The translations under genes and the position numbers were made by a program. A stretch of DNA of 64,000 nucleotides from Heliopora coerulea (Eukaryota; Cnidaria; Anthozoa; Scleralcyonacea; Helioporidae), in assembly GCA_030142905.1 (NCBI GenBank), contig JASJOG010000518.1, forward strand, positions 62,001-126,000. Reading direction: 5' to 3'. Positions 1 through 9,929 of this stretch are shown in pieces. Numbering within the stretch: the stretch's first letter is position 1; each line of letters starts with the position of its first letter. Below the pieces are notes generated by a model, which was not told where the DNA came from, did not search any database, and worked only from the letters and a program-made list of their open reading frames with translations.

Positions 1-123
1 CTTCCGAATTACCACGCCCCAAATCCCGTGCAAGTAAGCTACTTCTATCAACCCCCCTCGCTCTTTGTAATTGATTATCAACTTCCCCAGATTTAAAACC
101 TCTCTTAGTTAAATAACTCTTAA
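1..123 (-). pseudogene. PLE fragment, left arm, linker before GIY-YIG domain
   Basis: This stretch is the reverse complement of 8,302-8,420, the region between the RT and GIY-YIG domains of the right-arm PLE. It is cut off by the window start and, on its inner side, by the TTAA element at 124. Confidence 0.75.
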
Positions 124-1088
124 ACACGGAGCGACGCTATAAAATGGTAAGCTCCTCCCACATTTCTGGCTTCCTATGGCGGTTGCATGTTACTAAATGG
201 CGGACACGTTGAAGCGTGACTGAACTGGACAGCGTAGAGCTCCACAAGCGTGTCCTAGAGCCTAAAGCTTACGGAAATACTTTTAAAATGTGTTTTTAAA
301 ATACAGCTAAACAATATATAAAGCAATAAATGGCTGAATATGCCACATTTACTGATTTTTCTGGTTGTTATACGTCGTATTATAATCATTCGAGGCGTCC
401 TGCGCATCCTCATTCACTTATAGTCATCCTACCCGCGCAGTGTTTGGGCACGATTCACATTTTATTACGTCCGCGATGTGTCATAGCCATCTGCATTCTT
501 TTTGGCGCATTCTTGAAGCTTGTAATATTATTAATATAAACAAAAACTGGCGCCATTTTCAAATTCATTTGTAGCAAATATGCTCGGTTGCTCTCATCCG
601 ACAGCTCGGACTTCTACCTCTGCGCAAAGCACAACTCCGCTTTCTGCGGGGCTTAGCAAGTATGATCGCAATAAAGCCTACTACCAGAAGAATAAAAGTG
701 CAATTAAAGAGAGCAAGGTCTACTACGGCTTCAAAATGGAAGTAAAACGCGATGAGGAAGGGCGCTTGGTAGAAGTACGTAAAAAGATCAACACCGTGAG
801 GAATCAGTTGCTGTCCAACGGAAAACCGGCAGGAAATATTGAAGTTATCGAATTGCTCTTGGATTGTTGGCTCAGTCTAAACAGTTCAAATGGCCAACAG
901 GCGCAAAATACTATCCAGGCAGCAACGTCGTTGCAAACAAATTCATCTCCTTTATTCTCCTCAATTGAACGTGATATTCGTCCACCGGAAATTAGTCTGA
1001 ACTCAGTTGACCAATAACATGCGACCTTTTGTTAATCATAATTGACAGGCTGAGAAACTCAGCCTCTTCTTATGCGATCGCTCCGTGT
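124..1088. mobile_element. 965-bp DNA transposon with TTAA target duplication, copy 1
   Basis: The ends are inverted: ACACGGAGCGA at the left and TCGCTCCGTGT at the right. TTAA lies on both sides (120-123 and 1,089-1,092). Removing the element and one TTAA restores a continuous PLE reading frame, which proves the boundaries. TTAA duplication is typical of piggyBac and Kolobok superfamilies. The termini do not look like the usual piggyBac CCY...GGG ends, so Kolobok-like or an unassigned group is more likely. It encodes no recognisable transposase, only a small ORF at 583-1,017. Confidence 0.8.
580..1017 (+). CDS. Small ORF of the TTAA element (145 aa, function unknown), copy 1
   Basis: An uninterrupted frame of 145 codons lies inside the TTAA-flanked element. 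The protein is hydrophilic. Its middle is rich in Lys, Arg and Tyr (SKYDRNKAYYQKNKSA) and is followed by a charged stretch and a Ser/Asn-rich tail. I recognise no DDE residues or zinc finger. The same 145-codon frame survives in copy 2 on the other strand (7,404-7,841). Codon -4 differs: TAG here, TGG in copy 2. This suggests that the ATG at 580 is the functional start. It could be a DNA-binding accessory protein of the transposon; that is a guess. Confidence 0.5.
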   Translation: MLGCSHPTARTSTSAQSTTPLSAGLSKYDRNKAYYQKNKSAIKESKVYYGFKMEVKRDEEGRLVEVRKKINTVRNQLLSNGKPAGNIEVIELLLDCWLSLNSSNGQQAQNTIQAATSLQTNSSPLFSSIERDIRPPEISLNSVDQ

Positions 1089-1301
1089 TTAAGTTCGATA
1101 ACCCTATTCTCAAAGACTTCCTCTGAATCGCAAATCCTTCTAAGTCTCAATGCCTGACCGTAAGGTATACCTTTTTTACATGTCTGGGGTGACATGAAGC
1201 ATAATCCAGGTATTGATGTGTATCTGTTTTCTTACAATACACATCCGTACACAATCTGCCTTCGAATAATTTGATTTTTGCATCCAAATAGGACAACTCT
1301 A
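1089..1301 (-). pseudogene. PLE reverse transcriptase fragment, left arm, C-terminal part
   Basis: Reverse complement of about 7,116-7,332. It carries the end of the RT domain, the stretch after the catalytic FDD box (frame reading ELSYLDAKI, then TDTHQYLDY). It is separated from the first half of the same RT (6,030-6,790) by the mariner-like insertion at 1,302-6,029. Confidence 0.75.
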
Positions 1302-1470
1302 CAGGGTGTCCCAAAAAAAACGAAAGCTATTGAAATCACTTATTGTTAAAATTTGAATGCCCTACGAAAAGCTAAAAGTAATGATGCGTAAAATATTGAC
1401 AAGGTGCATGTACTAAAATTTAGGTAAGAAAATCGCCTTGTAAACTGCGCGATTTTTTACGCACCAATAG

Positions 1471-1551
1471 TGTACTAGATTCACTTCCGCCCTTGAAGTT
1501 GTAAGCAAGCTCGTTTTGATAGTCAAGTAATAAAGGTGACAAGATACTGCA
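1471..1551 (+). repeat. 5' LTR (81 bp) of Gypsy copy 1
   Basis: It starts TGTACTAG and ends ATACTGCA. AATAAA lies at 1,529-1,534, close to the 3' end. It is very short for a Gypsy LTR, usually a few hundred bases, and I see no convincing TATA box. Confidence 0.88.
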
Positions 1552-1588
1552 TTGGCGACGAGGATTAATAGGTTATACGCTTGAGACG

Positions 1589-2059
1589 ATGGCAACCTAT
1601 GGGAAAGTTGAGGGATATAAAGAATACGAGGAATGGGTAGAGTATATTGAAAGACTAACACATTACTTTACTGCGAATGGGGTCGAAGACGAAGGTAAAC
1701 AAAGAGCAATCCTGTTAAGTGTATGTGGCGCCAAAACATACAAGCTTATTCGCAATTTGGTAGCTCCTGCAAAACCAGATTCGAAAACATTTGAGGAGTT
1801 AGCGGATCTAGTGAAGAACCATCGAAACCCAAAACCTTCCGAAATTGTGCAGCGGTTTAAGTTTAATAGCAGATTTCGAAGAGAGGAAGAGTCCGTTGCG
1901 ACGTACGTGGCTGAATTAAGACAATTAACTGAGCATTGTAACTTTGGAGGAGCGTTAGAGGATATGCTAAGAGACCGATTGGTTTGTGGAATTAACGATG
2001 ACAGGATTCAACGCCGTTTACTCTCTGAGACGCCACTGGACTTCAAAAAAAACGTATGA
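1589..2059 (+). CDS. gag: Gypsy copy 1 gag, N-terminal part
   Basis: The 156 codons resemble the Gypsy capsid (retrotrans_gag) domain: the spaced motifs REEESVATYVAELRQLTEHC and RDRLVCGI are typical of this fold. The product would assemble retrotransposon particles. The frame ends just after a run of eight A residues (2,045-2,052). Gag continues in the +1 frame, overlapping from 1,986, so one base gained in the A run most likely broke a single gag-pol frame. Programmed frameshifting is less likely, because a -1 slip would enter the wrong frame. Confidence 0.8.
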   Translation: MATYGKVEGYKEYEEWVEYIERLTHYFTANGVEDEGKQRAILLSVCGAKTYKLIRNLVAPAKPDSKTFEELADLVKNHRNPKPSEIVQRFKFNSRFRREEESVATYVAELRQLTEHCNFGGALEDMLRDRLVCGINDDRIQRRLLSETPLDFKKNV

Positions 2060-4502
2060 AGTAGCCGTGGGCATGGAAACTGCCGCGAAGAACGCCAAAG
2101 ATATTCAGCAAAGTTCATTGGAAGGGGGCCAGACGGCACATCAACAAAACGTTCATCAAGTTAATAGAAGAGTTGAGAAACAAGGCAGAGATGATATGGA
2201 AACGTTCTTTGATTGTTTCCGATGTGGAGGTAAACATAATGCTGACCAGTGTAAATTTAAAGAAGTAGAATGTTTCTACTGCCGCAAGAAAGGTCATATC
2301 GTGAGGAAACGCAAGGCAAAACGGCGACAAAAGAAATCCAACCGACCTACTGAAAGGCAACGAGCAGCAGATAATAAAAAAGAGAGAGAAACAACGCATT
2401 ATCTGATGGAAGATCACGATCAGGTTGAAAGATATTCAATGTATAGCATCGGAACGCCGAGACAAGATCCTTACCGTGTAACACTTCAGTTAAATGGACA
2501 AGATGTGGCAATGGAAGTGGATACCGGGGCGTCGGTGACTGTCATTAGTGAACAAACCTTCAGAAAAACGTTGAAATCAACACCAAAGATTACACCTAGC
2601 AACGCAAAACTAAATACCTACACGGGCGAAGAAATCAGAGTATTGGGAACCATAAAGGTACCAGTAGAGTACAAGGATCAAAGGAAAATATTATCAGCCA
2701 TAGTAGTTGCAGGGAAAAGTCCTAATTTGCTTGGAAGAAATTGGCTCCAGGAGATTAAATTAAATTGGCACCAAGTGTTTGCAACAACCTGTGAGAAAGC
2801 GGAAAGGACCCGAAATTCCGGTGGTAACACAATCGGAAGTCAGAAGCTAAATGAAATGTTGAAGAAATATCCAGAAGTGTTTCAAGAAGACCTCGGAACG
2901 TTCAAAGCAGCAAAAGCTAAAATAATGGTCGATGGGAACGCGAGTCCAAAGTATTGTAAAGCCAGACCAGTACCTTATGCGATCAAAGACAAAATTGAAA
3001 AGGAACTGCAGAGATTGGAGGAAGAGGGAACGATTGAGAAGGTCATGTTTTCAGAATGGGCAGCACTAATTGTGCCAATAGTGAAGGAAGATCAAACAAG
3101 AATCTGTGGTGACTATAAAGTGACGGTGAATGCTGTTTCAAAGTTGGATAACTACCCAATACCAAAAGCAGAGGATTTGTTTACGACACTGGGAGGAGGA
3201 GAAAGGTTTACTAAACTAGATCTTAAACAGGCATATCAACAGTTGCTAATACACGACGATTCCAAGAAGTATACGACCATTAACACCCATCGGGGATTGT
3301 TTCAATATAACAGACTTCCCTATGGAATATCCTCTGCTCCAGGCATTTTTCAAAGGACCATGGAGAACGTTTTACAAGGAATCTCGTTTGTGATAGTTCG
3401 AGTGGATGACATCCTTGTATCTGGTCAAAACGATGAACAACACATCGCCAACCTGGAAGAAGTATTGAAGAGGCTTTCTGGTGCGGGATTAAGGCTAAAC
3501 GAAAGGAAATGCATTTTTATGGCTCCAGAAGTGATTTATTTGGGCCGACGAGTTAATCGCCATGGAATTCAACCTGTGGAAGAAAAGGTGAGAGCCATAA
3601 CGGATGCCCCAAACCCAAAAAACACCTCTGAACTAAAGTCATTTTTGGACATGATTAACTATTATCAGAAGTACTTACCGAATCTTGCAACCATTCTGGC
3701 ACCCTTACATAAACTGCTGCAAAAAGGAGGGTCCTGGAAATGGGGCAGCAGACAACAAGAAGCATTTGAGATGTCCAAAGATATCTTGAAATCAGCAGAG
3801 TTGTTGATCCACTATGACAGTAGCAAAGAGTTAATCCTTGCTTGTGACCCATCGCCTTATGGACTAGGGACAGTATTATCCCATAAATTTGAAGATGGAA
3901 GTGAACGACCGATTGCTTACGCGTCGCGAACTCTTACCGTTCCAGAGAGAAAGTATGCCCAGTTGGACAAAGAAGGACTAGCAATTGTATTTGGAGTAAA
4001 GAAGTTTCACCAATATTTATATGGCAGGCATTTTATCATAAACACAGACCACAAACCACTTCTTGGCCTATTCAATGAAAAGAAACAGATACCACACATG
4101 GCGTCTCCGAGAGTACAGCGTTGGGCTTTGATGTTAGCTGCTTACGAATATTCAATAGCGTACAAAGAAGGAAAGAAACACACTAATGCTGACGCTTTCA
4201 GTCGCCTACCACTGCCAGATGTACCGAAGAACACCGTGACACCTGGAGATAGCGTATTTTTGATGCAGGTTTTGGAATCAACTCCAGTCGATGCAGGTCG
4301 AATCAAGACAGTGACAAGGCGAGACCCGATCCTAGCCAGAGTTTGCAAACTAGTACAATATGGATGGCCTGAACGTTGCTTGGAGGAAGATTTACGTCCG
4401 TACTACAATCGAAGGAATGAATTAAGCCTTCATGATGGTTGTCTTATGTGGGGCAACAGGGTAGTGATTCCACCAAGTTTGAGAAGCCAGGTCATCAATT
4501 AA
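1986..4502 (+). pseudogene. pol: Gypsy copy 1 gag C-terminus, protease, RT and RNase H
   Basis: In order: a CCHC knuckle (CFRCGGKHNADQC) near residue 80; a second knuckle whose last Cys is replaced by Arg; an aspartic protease site VDTGAS near residue 177; RT with the catalytic box RVDDIL near residue 472, where Tyr is usual before VDD; then RNase H with CDPSPYG near 620 and the TDHKPL stretch. The true start is upstream gag, so the ATG at 1,986 is only a frame opening. The frame ends at TAA 4,500-4,502 and integrase continues in the same frame, so this is a single nonsense change. Confidence 0.88.
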
Positions 4503-5582
4503 CTACATGAAATACATCCTGGAATCGGTCGTATGAAAGCATTGGCCCGCAGTTTTGTTTGGTGGCCAAGATTGGATGGTGATTTAGAACAGAAAGTCAA
4601 GTACTGCATCGTTTGTCAAACGCACCGTAAAACACCACCACAAGCACCATTGCATCCGTGGGAGTGGCCAAATAGACCATGGTCGAGGATACATGTAGAT
4701 TATGCGGGACCGTTCCTGGGGAAAATGTTCCTCATAGTGATCGATTCATATTCCAAGTGGATGGAAGTATTCCCAATGAACAACTCAACTTCAAGCGCAA
4801 CTATTGAAAAACTAAGAACGGCGTTTGCTACGCACGGTCTTCCCGAAAAGCTAGTCAGTGATAATGGATCGTGCTTTACAAGTGAAGAATTTGAACGATT
4901 CCTGAGTAAGAATGGCATCAAACATGTAAAAACAGCCCCATACTACCCAGCGTCAAATGGGTTAGCTGAACGGGCAGTCCAGACATTTAAAGAAGGAATG
5001 AAAAAGTTGAAAGAAGGAAGTATTGAAACAAGAGTTTCACGCTTTTTGTTTCAATATAGGATCACGCCCCAAACTACAACCGGTATAACTCCAGCGGAAT
5101 TGTTGATGGATCGAAAACCCTTGTCAAGGTTAGATTTATTGAATCCAGATTTAAGAAGAAGAGTTGAAAGTAAACAGCAAGATCAGAAAGAACGACACGA
5201 CAACCATGCTAAAGGAAGGTCGTTAAAGCCCGGAGACTTGGTGTACACGAGAAACTATGCTCAAGGTGAGAAATGGACTCCTGGAAAGATTGAAGAGAGA
5301 ACAGGACCGGTATCATTTGACGTAGAACTAAATGACAACCAAAGGATAAGAAGGCACCAAGATCAAGTCATCAGCAGAGAAAATAATGAGGTTGGGGAGG
5401 ACGGAGACCTCAGAAGAGAAAGCCGAGAGAATTTGACCAGGACGCCGTGGACGGAAAAACCACCTACTAAGGACATTAACGCAGGGGAAGTTCCACAACA
5501 AGAGATGTGTTCTAGTCCAGCCACATCCCATCAATACCCAACAAGAGAGCGACGCAGGCCAGATTACTATGGACAAAGTTAA
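4503..5582 (+). pseudogene. int: Gypsy copy 1 integrase
   Basis: This is the direct continuation of the pol frame after the stop at 4,500. It has the HHCC zinc finger (LHEIHPG, then CIVC), the DDE core (Asp in HVDYAGPF, Asp in VSDNGSC, Glu in NGLAERAVQ) and a C-terminal GPY/F-type module (KWTPGKIEERTGP and RRHQDQV). All catalytic residues are intact. It ends in a charged tail 98 bp before the 3' LTR. It would insert the cDNA copy into host chromosomes if translated. Confidence 0.88.
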
Positions 5583-5679
5583 CTTACCATAAATGAAACA
5601 AGACAAAACTTATCGTTAAATTCTATGTTGCTGATATTCAAATTGTTGAAGAATTATGTTGTAACTAAGAGGGGAGGAA

Positions 5680-5760
5680 TGTAGTAGATTCACTTCCGCC
5701 CCGGAAGTTGTAAGCAAGCTCGTTTTGATAGTCAAGTAATAAAGGTGACAAGATACTACA
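5680..5760 (+). repeat. 3' LTR (81 bp) of Gypsy copy 1
   Basis: It matches 1,471-1,551 apart from about four substitutions and is preceded by the purine tract at 5,667-5,679. The identity of roughly 95 percent implies an insertion that is not recent. Confidence 0.88.
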
Positions 5761-6029
5761 AATAACAATTTAATTGTTAGAATTTGAATGCCTTAGCACT
5801 CTGTTGGTCCCCACGAGTACATAAATGATTGATATAAGTAATTTTATGATTTGCTTTAAATTCCCACGGGCAAAAAATCGCGCGCTTTACAAGGCGATTT
5901 TCTTACCTAAATTTTAATACATGCACCTTGTCAATGTTTTACGCATCATTACGTTCAGCTTTTTCGTAGGGCATTCAAATTTTAACAATAAGTGATTTCA
6001 ATAGTTTTCGTTTTTTTGGGGACACCCTG

Positions 6030-6790
6030 TGTTTTAGACCATTCCCATGTGTACTTTATGGTTGAATGATAAGAATTTACATAATCAAAGAAATCTTGGA
6101 GTTTGTCCTCACCATGCAACCAAATAAACCACACATCATCTAAAAATCTCCACCAGACCCATGGTTTCAAAGTCACTTCGCTCAACATTTTTTCCTCCAA
6201 TCCAGCCATAAAGATATTGGCATATGCTGGTACAAATTTAGTACCTATAGCAGTGCCCATTCTCTGCCTATAAGAATCTCCATTAAATTCAAAATTATTT
6301 TCTAAAATTATCCTAGCCAAATCATCCTTATCAACTTTAGAAGGCCCTGTAAAAAAAAAGGCCCTCCCTCCTCCCTGTAAAAATTTATTTATCATTTCTG
6401 CCATACTATCTAAACCCTTCTGATGAGGTATATGAGGGTATAAACCAACCGCATCGATACTACATAGAATGGCACCTTCTGGTATATTATCTAAATTCTG
6501 CAATCTATTCAAGAAATCAGTTGTGTCCTTAATAACATGAGGCAAACTGAAAACCACGGGCTGTAAATAGAAATCAACAAATTCAGAAATTTGTTTCTTA
6601 GCAGAACCACAGTTAGAAATTACTGGCCTTCCCGGCACATTTTGCAGCCTCTTATGAATTTTTGGCAAGAGGTAAAATCTCCCGAGTTTACACTGTTTTC
6701 CTCGTAAATACATTCTATTGTCCTTCGAAATTTTGCCCTCCTCTTCAAGATTTAAGTCTTCGATCAATGAGAGAAGAAACTTTTTTCAAA
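6030..6790 (-). pseudogene. PLE reverse transcriptase, left arm, N-terminal and core part
   Basis: A 261-codon frame (6,767 down to 5,982, its last codons inside the mariner TIR) carries Penelope-type RT motifs: LPKIHK and GRPVISNCGS near the start, CSIDAVGLYPHIPH (motif A), GTAIGTKFVPAYAN (motif B region) and FLDDVWFIW (catalytic box with two Asp). Penelope RTs are related to telomerase RT. This is the more complete RT of the pair; the right arm lacks the first half. The natural start is not visible. Confidence 0.85.
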
Positions 6791-6799
6791 GGATTACCA

Positions 6800-7332
6800 A
6801 CCACTAACTCATAAATATTTGGTTGATTTGGCTAGGATGATTTTAGAAAATAATTATTTTGAATTTAATGGAGATTCTTATAGGCAGAGAATAGGCACTG
6901 CTATAGGTACTAAGTTTGCACCAGTATATGCCAATATCATTATGGCTGGATTGGAGGAAAAAATGTTGAGCGAAGTAACTTTGAAACCATGGGTCTGGTG
7001 GAGATTTTTTGATGATGTGTGGTTTATTTGGTTGCATGGTGAGGACAAACTCCAAGATTTCTTTGATTATGTAAATTCTTATCATTCAACCATAAAGTAC
7101 ACATGGGAATGGTCTAAAATAGAGTTGTCCTATTTGGATGCAAAAATCAAATTATTCGAAGACGGATTGTGTACGGATGTGTATTGTAAGAAAACAGATA
7201 CACATCAATACCTGGATTATGCTTCATGTCACCCCAGACATGTAAAAAAGGTATACCTTACGGTCAGGCATTGAGACTTAGAAGGATTTGCGATTCAGAG
7301 GAAGTCTTTGAGAATAGGGTTATCGAACTTAA
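6800..7332 (+). pseudogene. PLE reverse transcriptase fragment, right arm
   Basis: A 5'-truncated copy of the same RT on the opposite strand (frame 6,819-7,274). It keeps motif B (GTAIGTKFAPVYAN) and FFDDVWFIW, and runs past the site where the left arm was split at TA. It continues as CKKTDTHQYLDYASCHPRH, then is interrupted by the TTAA element at 7,333. It is not functional because the first half of the RT is missing. Confidence 0.83.
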
Positions 7333-8297
7333 ACACGGAGCGATCGCATAAGAAGAGGCTGAGTTTCTCAGCCTGTCAATTATGATTAACAAAAGGTCGC
7401 ATGTTATTGGTCAACTGAGTTCAGACTAATTTCCGGTGGACGAATATCACGTTCAATTGAGGAGAATAAAGGAGATGAATTTGTTTGCAACGACGTTGCT
7501 GCCTGGATAGTATTTTGCGCCTGTTGGCCATTTGAACTGTTTAGACTGAGCCAACAATCCAAGAGCAATTCGATAACTTCAATATTTCCTGCCGGTTTTC
7601 CGTTGGACAGCAACTGATTCCTCACGGTGTTGATCTTTTTACGTACTTCTACCAAGCGCCCTTCCTCATCGCGTTTTACTTCCATTTTGAAGCCGTAGTA
7701 GACCTTGCTCTCTTTAATTGCACTTTTATTCTTCTGGTAGTAGGCTTTATTGCGATCATACTTGCTAAGCCCCGCAGAAAGCGGAGTTGTGCTTTGCGCA
7801 GAGGTAGAAGTCCGAGCTGTCGGATGAGAGCAACCGAGCATATTTGCCACAAATGAATTTGAAAATGGCGCCAGTTTTTGTTTATATTAATAATATTACA
7901 AGCTTCAAGAATGCGCCAAAAAGAATGCAGATGGCTATGACACATCGCGGACGTAATAAAATGTGAATCGTGCCCAAACACTGCGCGGGTAGGATGACTA
8001 TAAGTGAATGAAGATGCGCAGGACGCCTCGAATGATTATAATACGACGTATAACAACCAGAAAAATCAGTAAATGTGGCATATTCAGCCATTTATTGCTT
8101 TATATATTGTTTAGCTGTATTTTAAAAACACATTTTAAAAGTATTTCCGTAAGCTTTAGGCTCTAGGACACGCTTGTGGAGCTCTACGCTGTCCAGTTCA
8201 GTCACGCTTCAACGTGTCCGCCATTTAGTAACATGCAACCGCCATAGGAAGCCAGAAATGTGGGAGGAGCTTACCATTTTATAGCGTCGCTCCGTGT
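7333..8297. mobile_element. 965-bp TTAA-flanked transposon, copy 2
   Basis: Same length and ends as the copy at 124-1,088, in reverse orientation, flanked by TTAA at 7,329-7,332 and 8,298-8,301. It interrupts the right-arm PLE between RT and the GIY-YIG part. Identical position in both arms means it inserted before the PLE was duplicated and inverted. Confidence 0.8.
7404..7841 (-). CDS. Small ORF of the TTAA element (145 aa), copy 2
   Basis: The same intact frame as at 580-1,017. The frame stays open a little further upstream here but meets no earlier ATG, so the ATG at 7,841 is chosen. Product unknown. Confidence 0.5.
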   Translation of the reverse strand: MLGCSHPTARTSTSAQSTTPLSAGLSKYDRNKAYYQKNKSAIKESKVYYGFKMEVKRDEEGRLVEVRKKINTVRNQLLSNGKPAGNIEVIELLLDCWLSLNSSNGQQAQNTIQAATSLQTNSSPLFSSIERDIRPPEISLNSVDQ

Positions 8298-9005
8298 TTA
8301 AGAGTTATTTAACTAAGAGAGGTTTTAAATCTGGGGAAGTTGATAATCAATTACAAAGAGCGAGGGGGGTTGATAGAAGTAGCTTACTTGCACGGGATTT
8401 GGGGCGTGGTAATTCGGAAGAAAGAGTAACGCTGTCGATAGATTTTCATCCAGCGTTCTCTCGTATTGGGTATAAAATGAGGGAATTTGTCAATATTTTG
8501 CATGCTTCGGATAGCATGAAGCAAATCTTTACTGAACCACCTCGGGTAAGTTTTCGAAGACCAAAGAACTTAAAGGATGAGTTTGTAAGAAGTAAGGTTG
8601 GAAATAGGCGATCTAATAAAGGGGGTATGGTTAAGTGCGGTAAGATAAGATGTCAAATTTGTAATTTTGTGGAAGAAGGGGAGAATTTTACGGATAGTTT
8701 GGGGAATAGAAAGTATGTGATTAATTATGAATTTGATTGTGATTCCAATGGGGTTGTTTATCTCATTAAGTGTAAAAGGTGTGGTAAACAATGTATTGGT
8801 GGCACAATCAATACATTTAGGATACGCTTTTATAACCACAAGAGTAGCCTTAACAGATATGGTAGAGGACAACGAAATATCCCGGGGAGCACTTGTATTC
8901 ACATTGTTTTGGAGATGGGCATGAGGGTTTAAGTGATTTAGTGGTGAAAATTATTGATAAGACTAGCCAAATATCTAGGTTCTTTCCCCTAAGCCCCCTT
9001 CCTTA
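8298..9005 (+). pseudogene. PLE GIY-YIG endonuclease domain, right arm
   Basis: The frame 8,294-8,932 begins in the linker after RT, has a Cys cluster (CGKIRCQIC) and then the GIY-YIG core: VYLIKCKRCGKQCIGGT followed by Arg and His (FRIRFYNHKSS). The usual YIG Tyr reads Cys. A frameshift near 8,900 separates the end, which continues to about 8,995. GIY-YIG nucleases cut the target for PLE reverse transcription. The 3' tail is missing because another PLE fragment begins at 9,034. Confidence 0.8.
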
Positions 9006-9033
9006 ATGTTTTAGTGGATAATTCGTCCAACGT

Positions 9034-9780
9034 TTGTGTCACTTCCGTCTTTCGCAAAAAACCTATACCGGACTTTTAACAAATCTTTACCATTTCACGC
9101 CGTTAAACTACAAAACAGGCCTAATTCACACTCTCGTTGATAGGACATTCAAAATTAACAACACCAACGCCGGCTTTAACAAAGATCTCAACAAACTGTC
9201 AGAGATTTTCAAACGTAATTGTTTTCCTTCTCACTTTATTGACAGAATCATTAAACAATATTTAAAGACACCCTGACAAAACCCTAACAAAAATATTTCC
9301 AATAACACAGAAAACACCAATATACACTATCTCAAACTCCTCTACATTGGTAATTATTCTAGACTTACTCAAATCAAAATAAGACAATTGTGTAAACGTT
9401 TCTGTAAGGACCTTAGCATCAAACTAGTGTTCTCTACTTCCAAAATCAAAACCTTTTTCAGTTTCGAGAACCCGAGTCCCACAGCTCTAAAATCTTTCGC
9501 AGTTTACGAATTTACTTGTGCGGGATGTAACTCCGGCTACATTGGTGAAACCTCTCGCCGTTTCTCAACACGGATTAAAGAGCACACCTTAACTGATCGA
9601 AATTCTCACGTCTTTAAACACCTCAATAACTCTACCAATTGTAAAAACCAGTATACGCCAAACTGCTTTAAAATTTTAGATTCGGCCAAAACCACTTACG
9701 CACTCAAATTGAAAGAAGCTATTTACATCCAAAATAGAAAACCAAAAATTCAGCATATCAACACCTTCCTCTGTTCATAA
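9034..9780 (+). pseudogene. PLE family 2 RT C-terminus and GIY-YIG endonuclease, copy 1
   Basis: Two segments, 9,034-9,276 and 9,388-9,780, together match the reading frame of the copy at 51,745. The second carries VYEFTCAGCNSGYIGETSRR, a canonical GIY-YIG core with Cys-x2-Cys just before it. Further along are H (IKEHTL) and a Cys/His pair (NCKNQYTPNC). In-frame stops between the segments make it non-functional. Confidence 0.8.
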
Positions 9781-9929
9781 TTATCGTTTAATACCGCCTC
9801 TTTTAGTCTTCACACATCATACTGTCATTGTAATTAATCATGAAGTAAACATCAAACTGTAATTAATCATCTTAGCATTTAGTCATTCTGTAATTCCTAT
9901 CTAAAGCCTTAAAAACATCACTCTGTAAA

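Larger units (their letters stand above)
1471..5760 (+). mobile_element. Gypsy-type LTR retrotransposon (copy 1), nearly complete
   Basis: Direct repeats of 81 bp begin with TGTA and end with CA (1,471-1,551 and 5,680-5,760). They differ at about four positions. A five-base target duplication is visible with one mismatch (AATAG at 1,466-1,470, AATAA at 5,761-5,765). A purine-rich tract, AAGAGGGGAGGAA, sits directly before the 3' LTR and a primer-binding-site-like TTGGCGACGAGG directly after the 5' LTR. Domain order is gag, protease, RT, RNase H, integrase, as in Gypsy/Metaviridae. The frame is broken once by a frameshift and once by a stop, so the copy is dead or nearly so. Confidence 0.92.
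1302..6029. mobile_element. Mariner-like element with ~165-bp terminal inverted repeats, split by a Gypsy element
   Basis: The ends are CAGGGTGTCCC at 1,302 and GGGACACCCTG ending at 6,029. Inverted arms of about 165 bp (1,302-1,466 and 5,866-6,029) share runs such as AAATTTGAATGCCCTACG. The target is TA at 1,300-1,301; the right copy is TG, which I read as a mutated TA because the uninterrupted right-arm PLE has TA here. CAGGGTG ends with TA targets are typical of mariner/Tc1 elements. Apart from the nested Gypsy, only about 200 bp of non-coding interior remain (1,467-1,470 and 5,766-5,865), so this is a MITE-like derivative. Confidence 0.75.
1..8420. repeat. Large inverted duplication of a Penelope-like element
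   Basis: The first 1.3 kb is the reverse complement of about 7,130-8,420, and 6,030-6,340 is the reverse complement of about 6,830-7,115. The two arms are two PLE copies facing each other, each carrying the same 965-bp TTAA-flanked insertion at the same site. Only a few base differences were noticed between the two insertion copies. The left arm is further split by a 4.7-kb insertion at 1,302-6,029. The left arm reaches base 1, so its outer end is outside the window. Inverted and partial tandem arrangements are a known habit of Penelope elements. Confidence 0.85.

Noticed and set aside
330..539. 69-codon ORF in the TTAA element
   Set aside because: Hydrophobic and Cys-rich, and without recognisable features; it overlaps the non-coding left part of the element and mirrors 7,882-8,091 only because the element is duplicated.
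2042..2060. Possible programmed frameshift at an A8 run in Gypsy gag
   Set aside because: The shift needed is +1, not the usual -1 of A-AAA-AAC sites, and the rest of the element carries other lesions; a one-base insertion is simpler.
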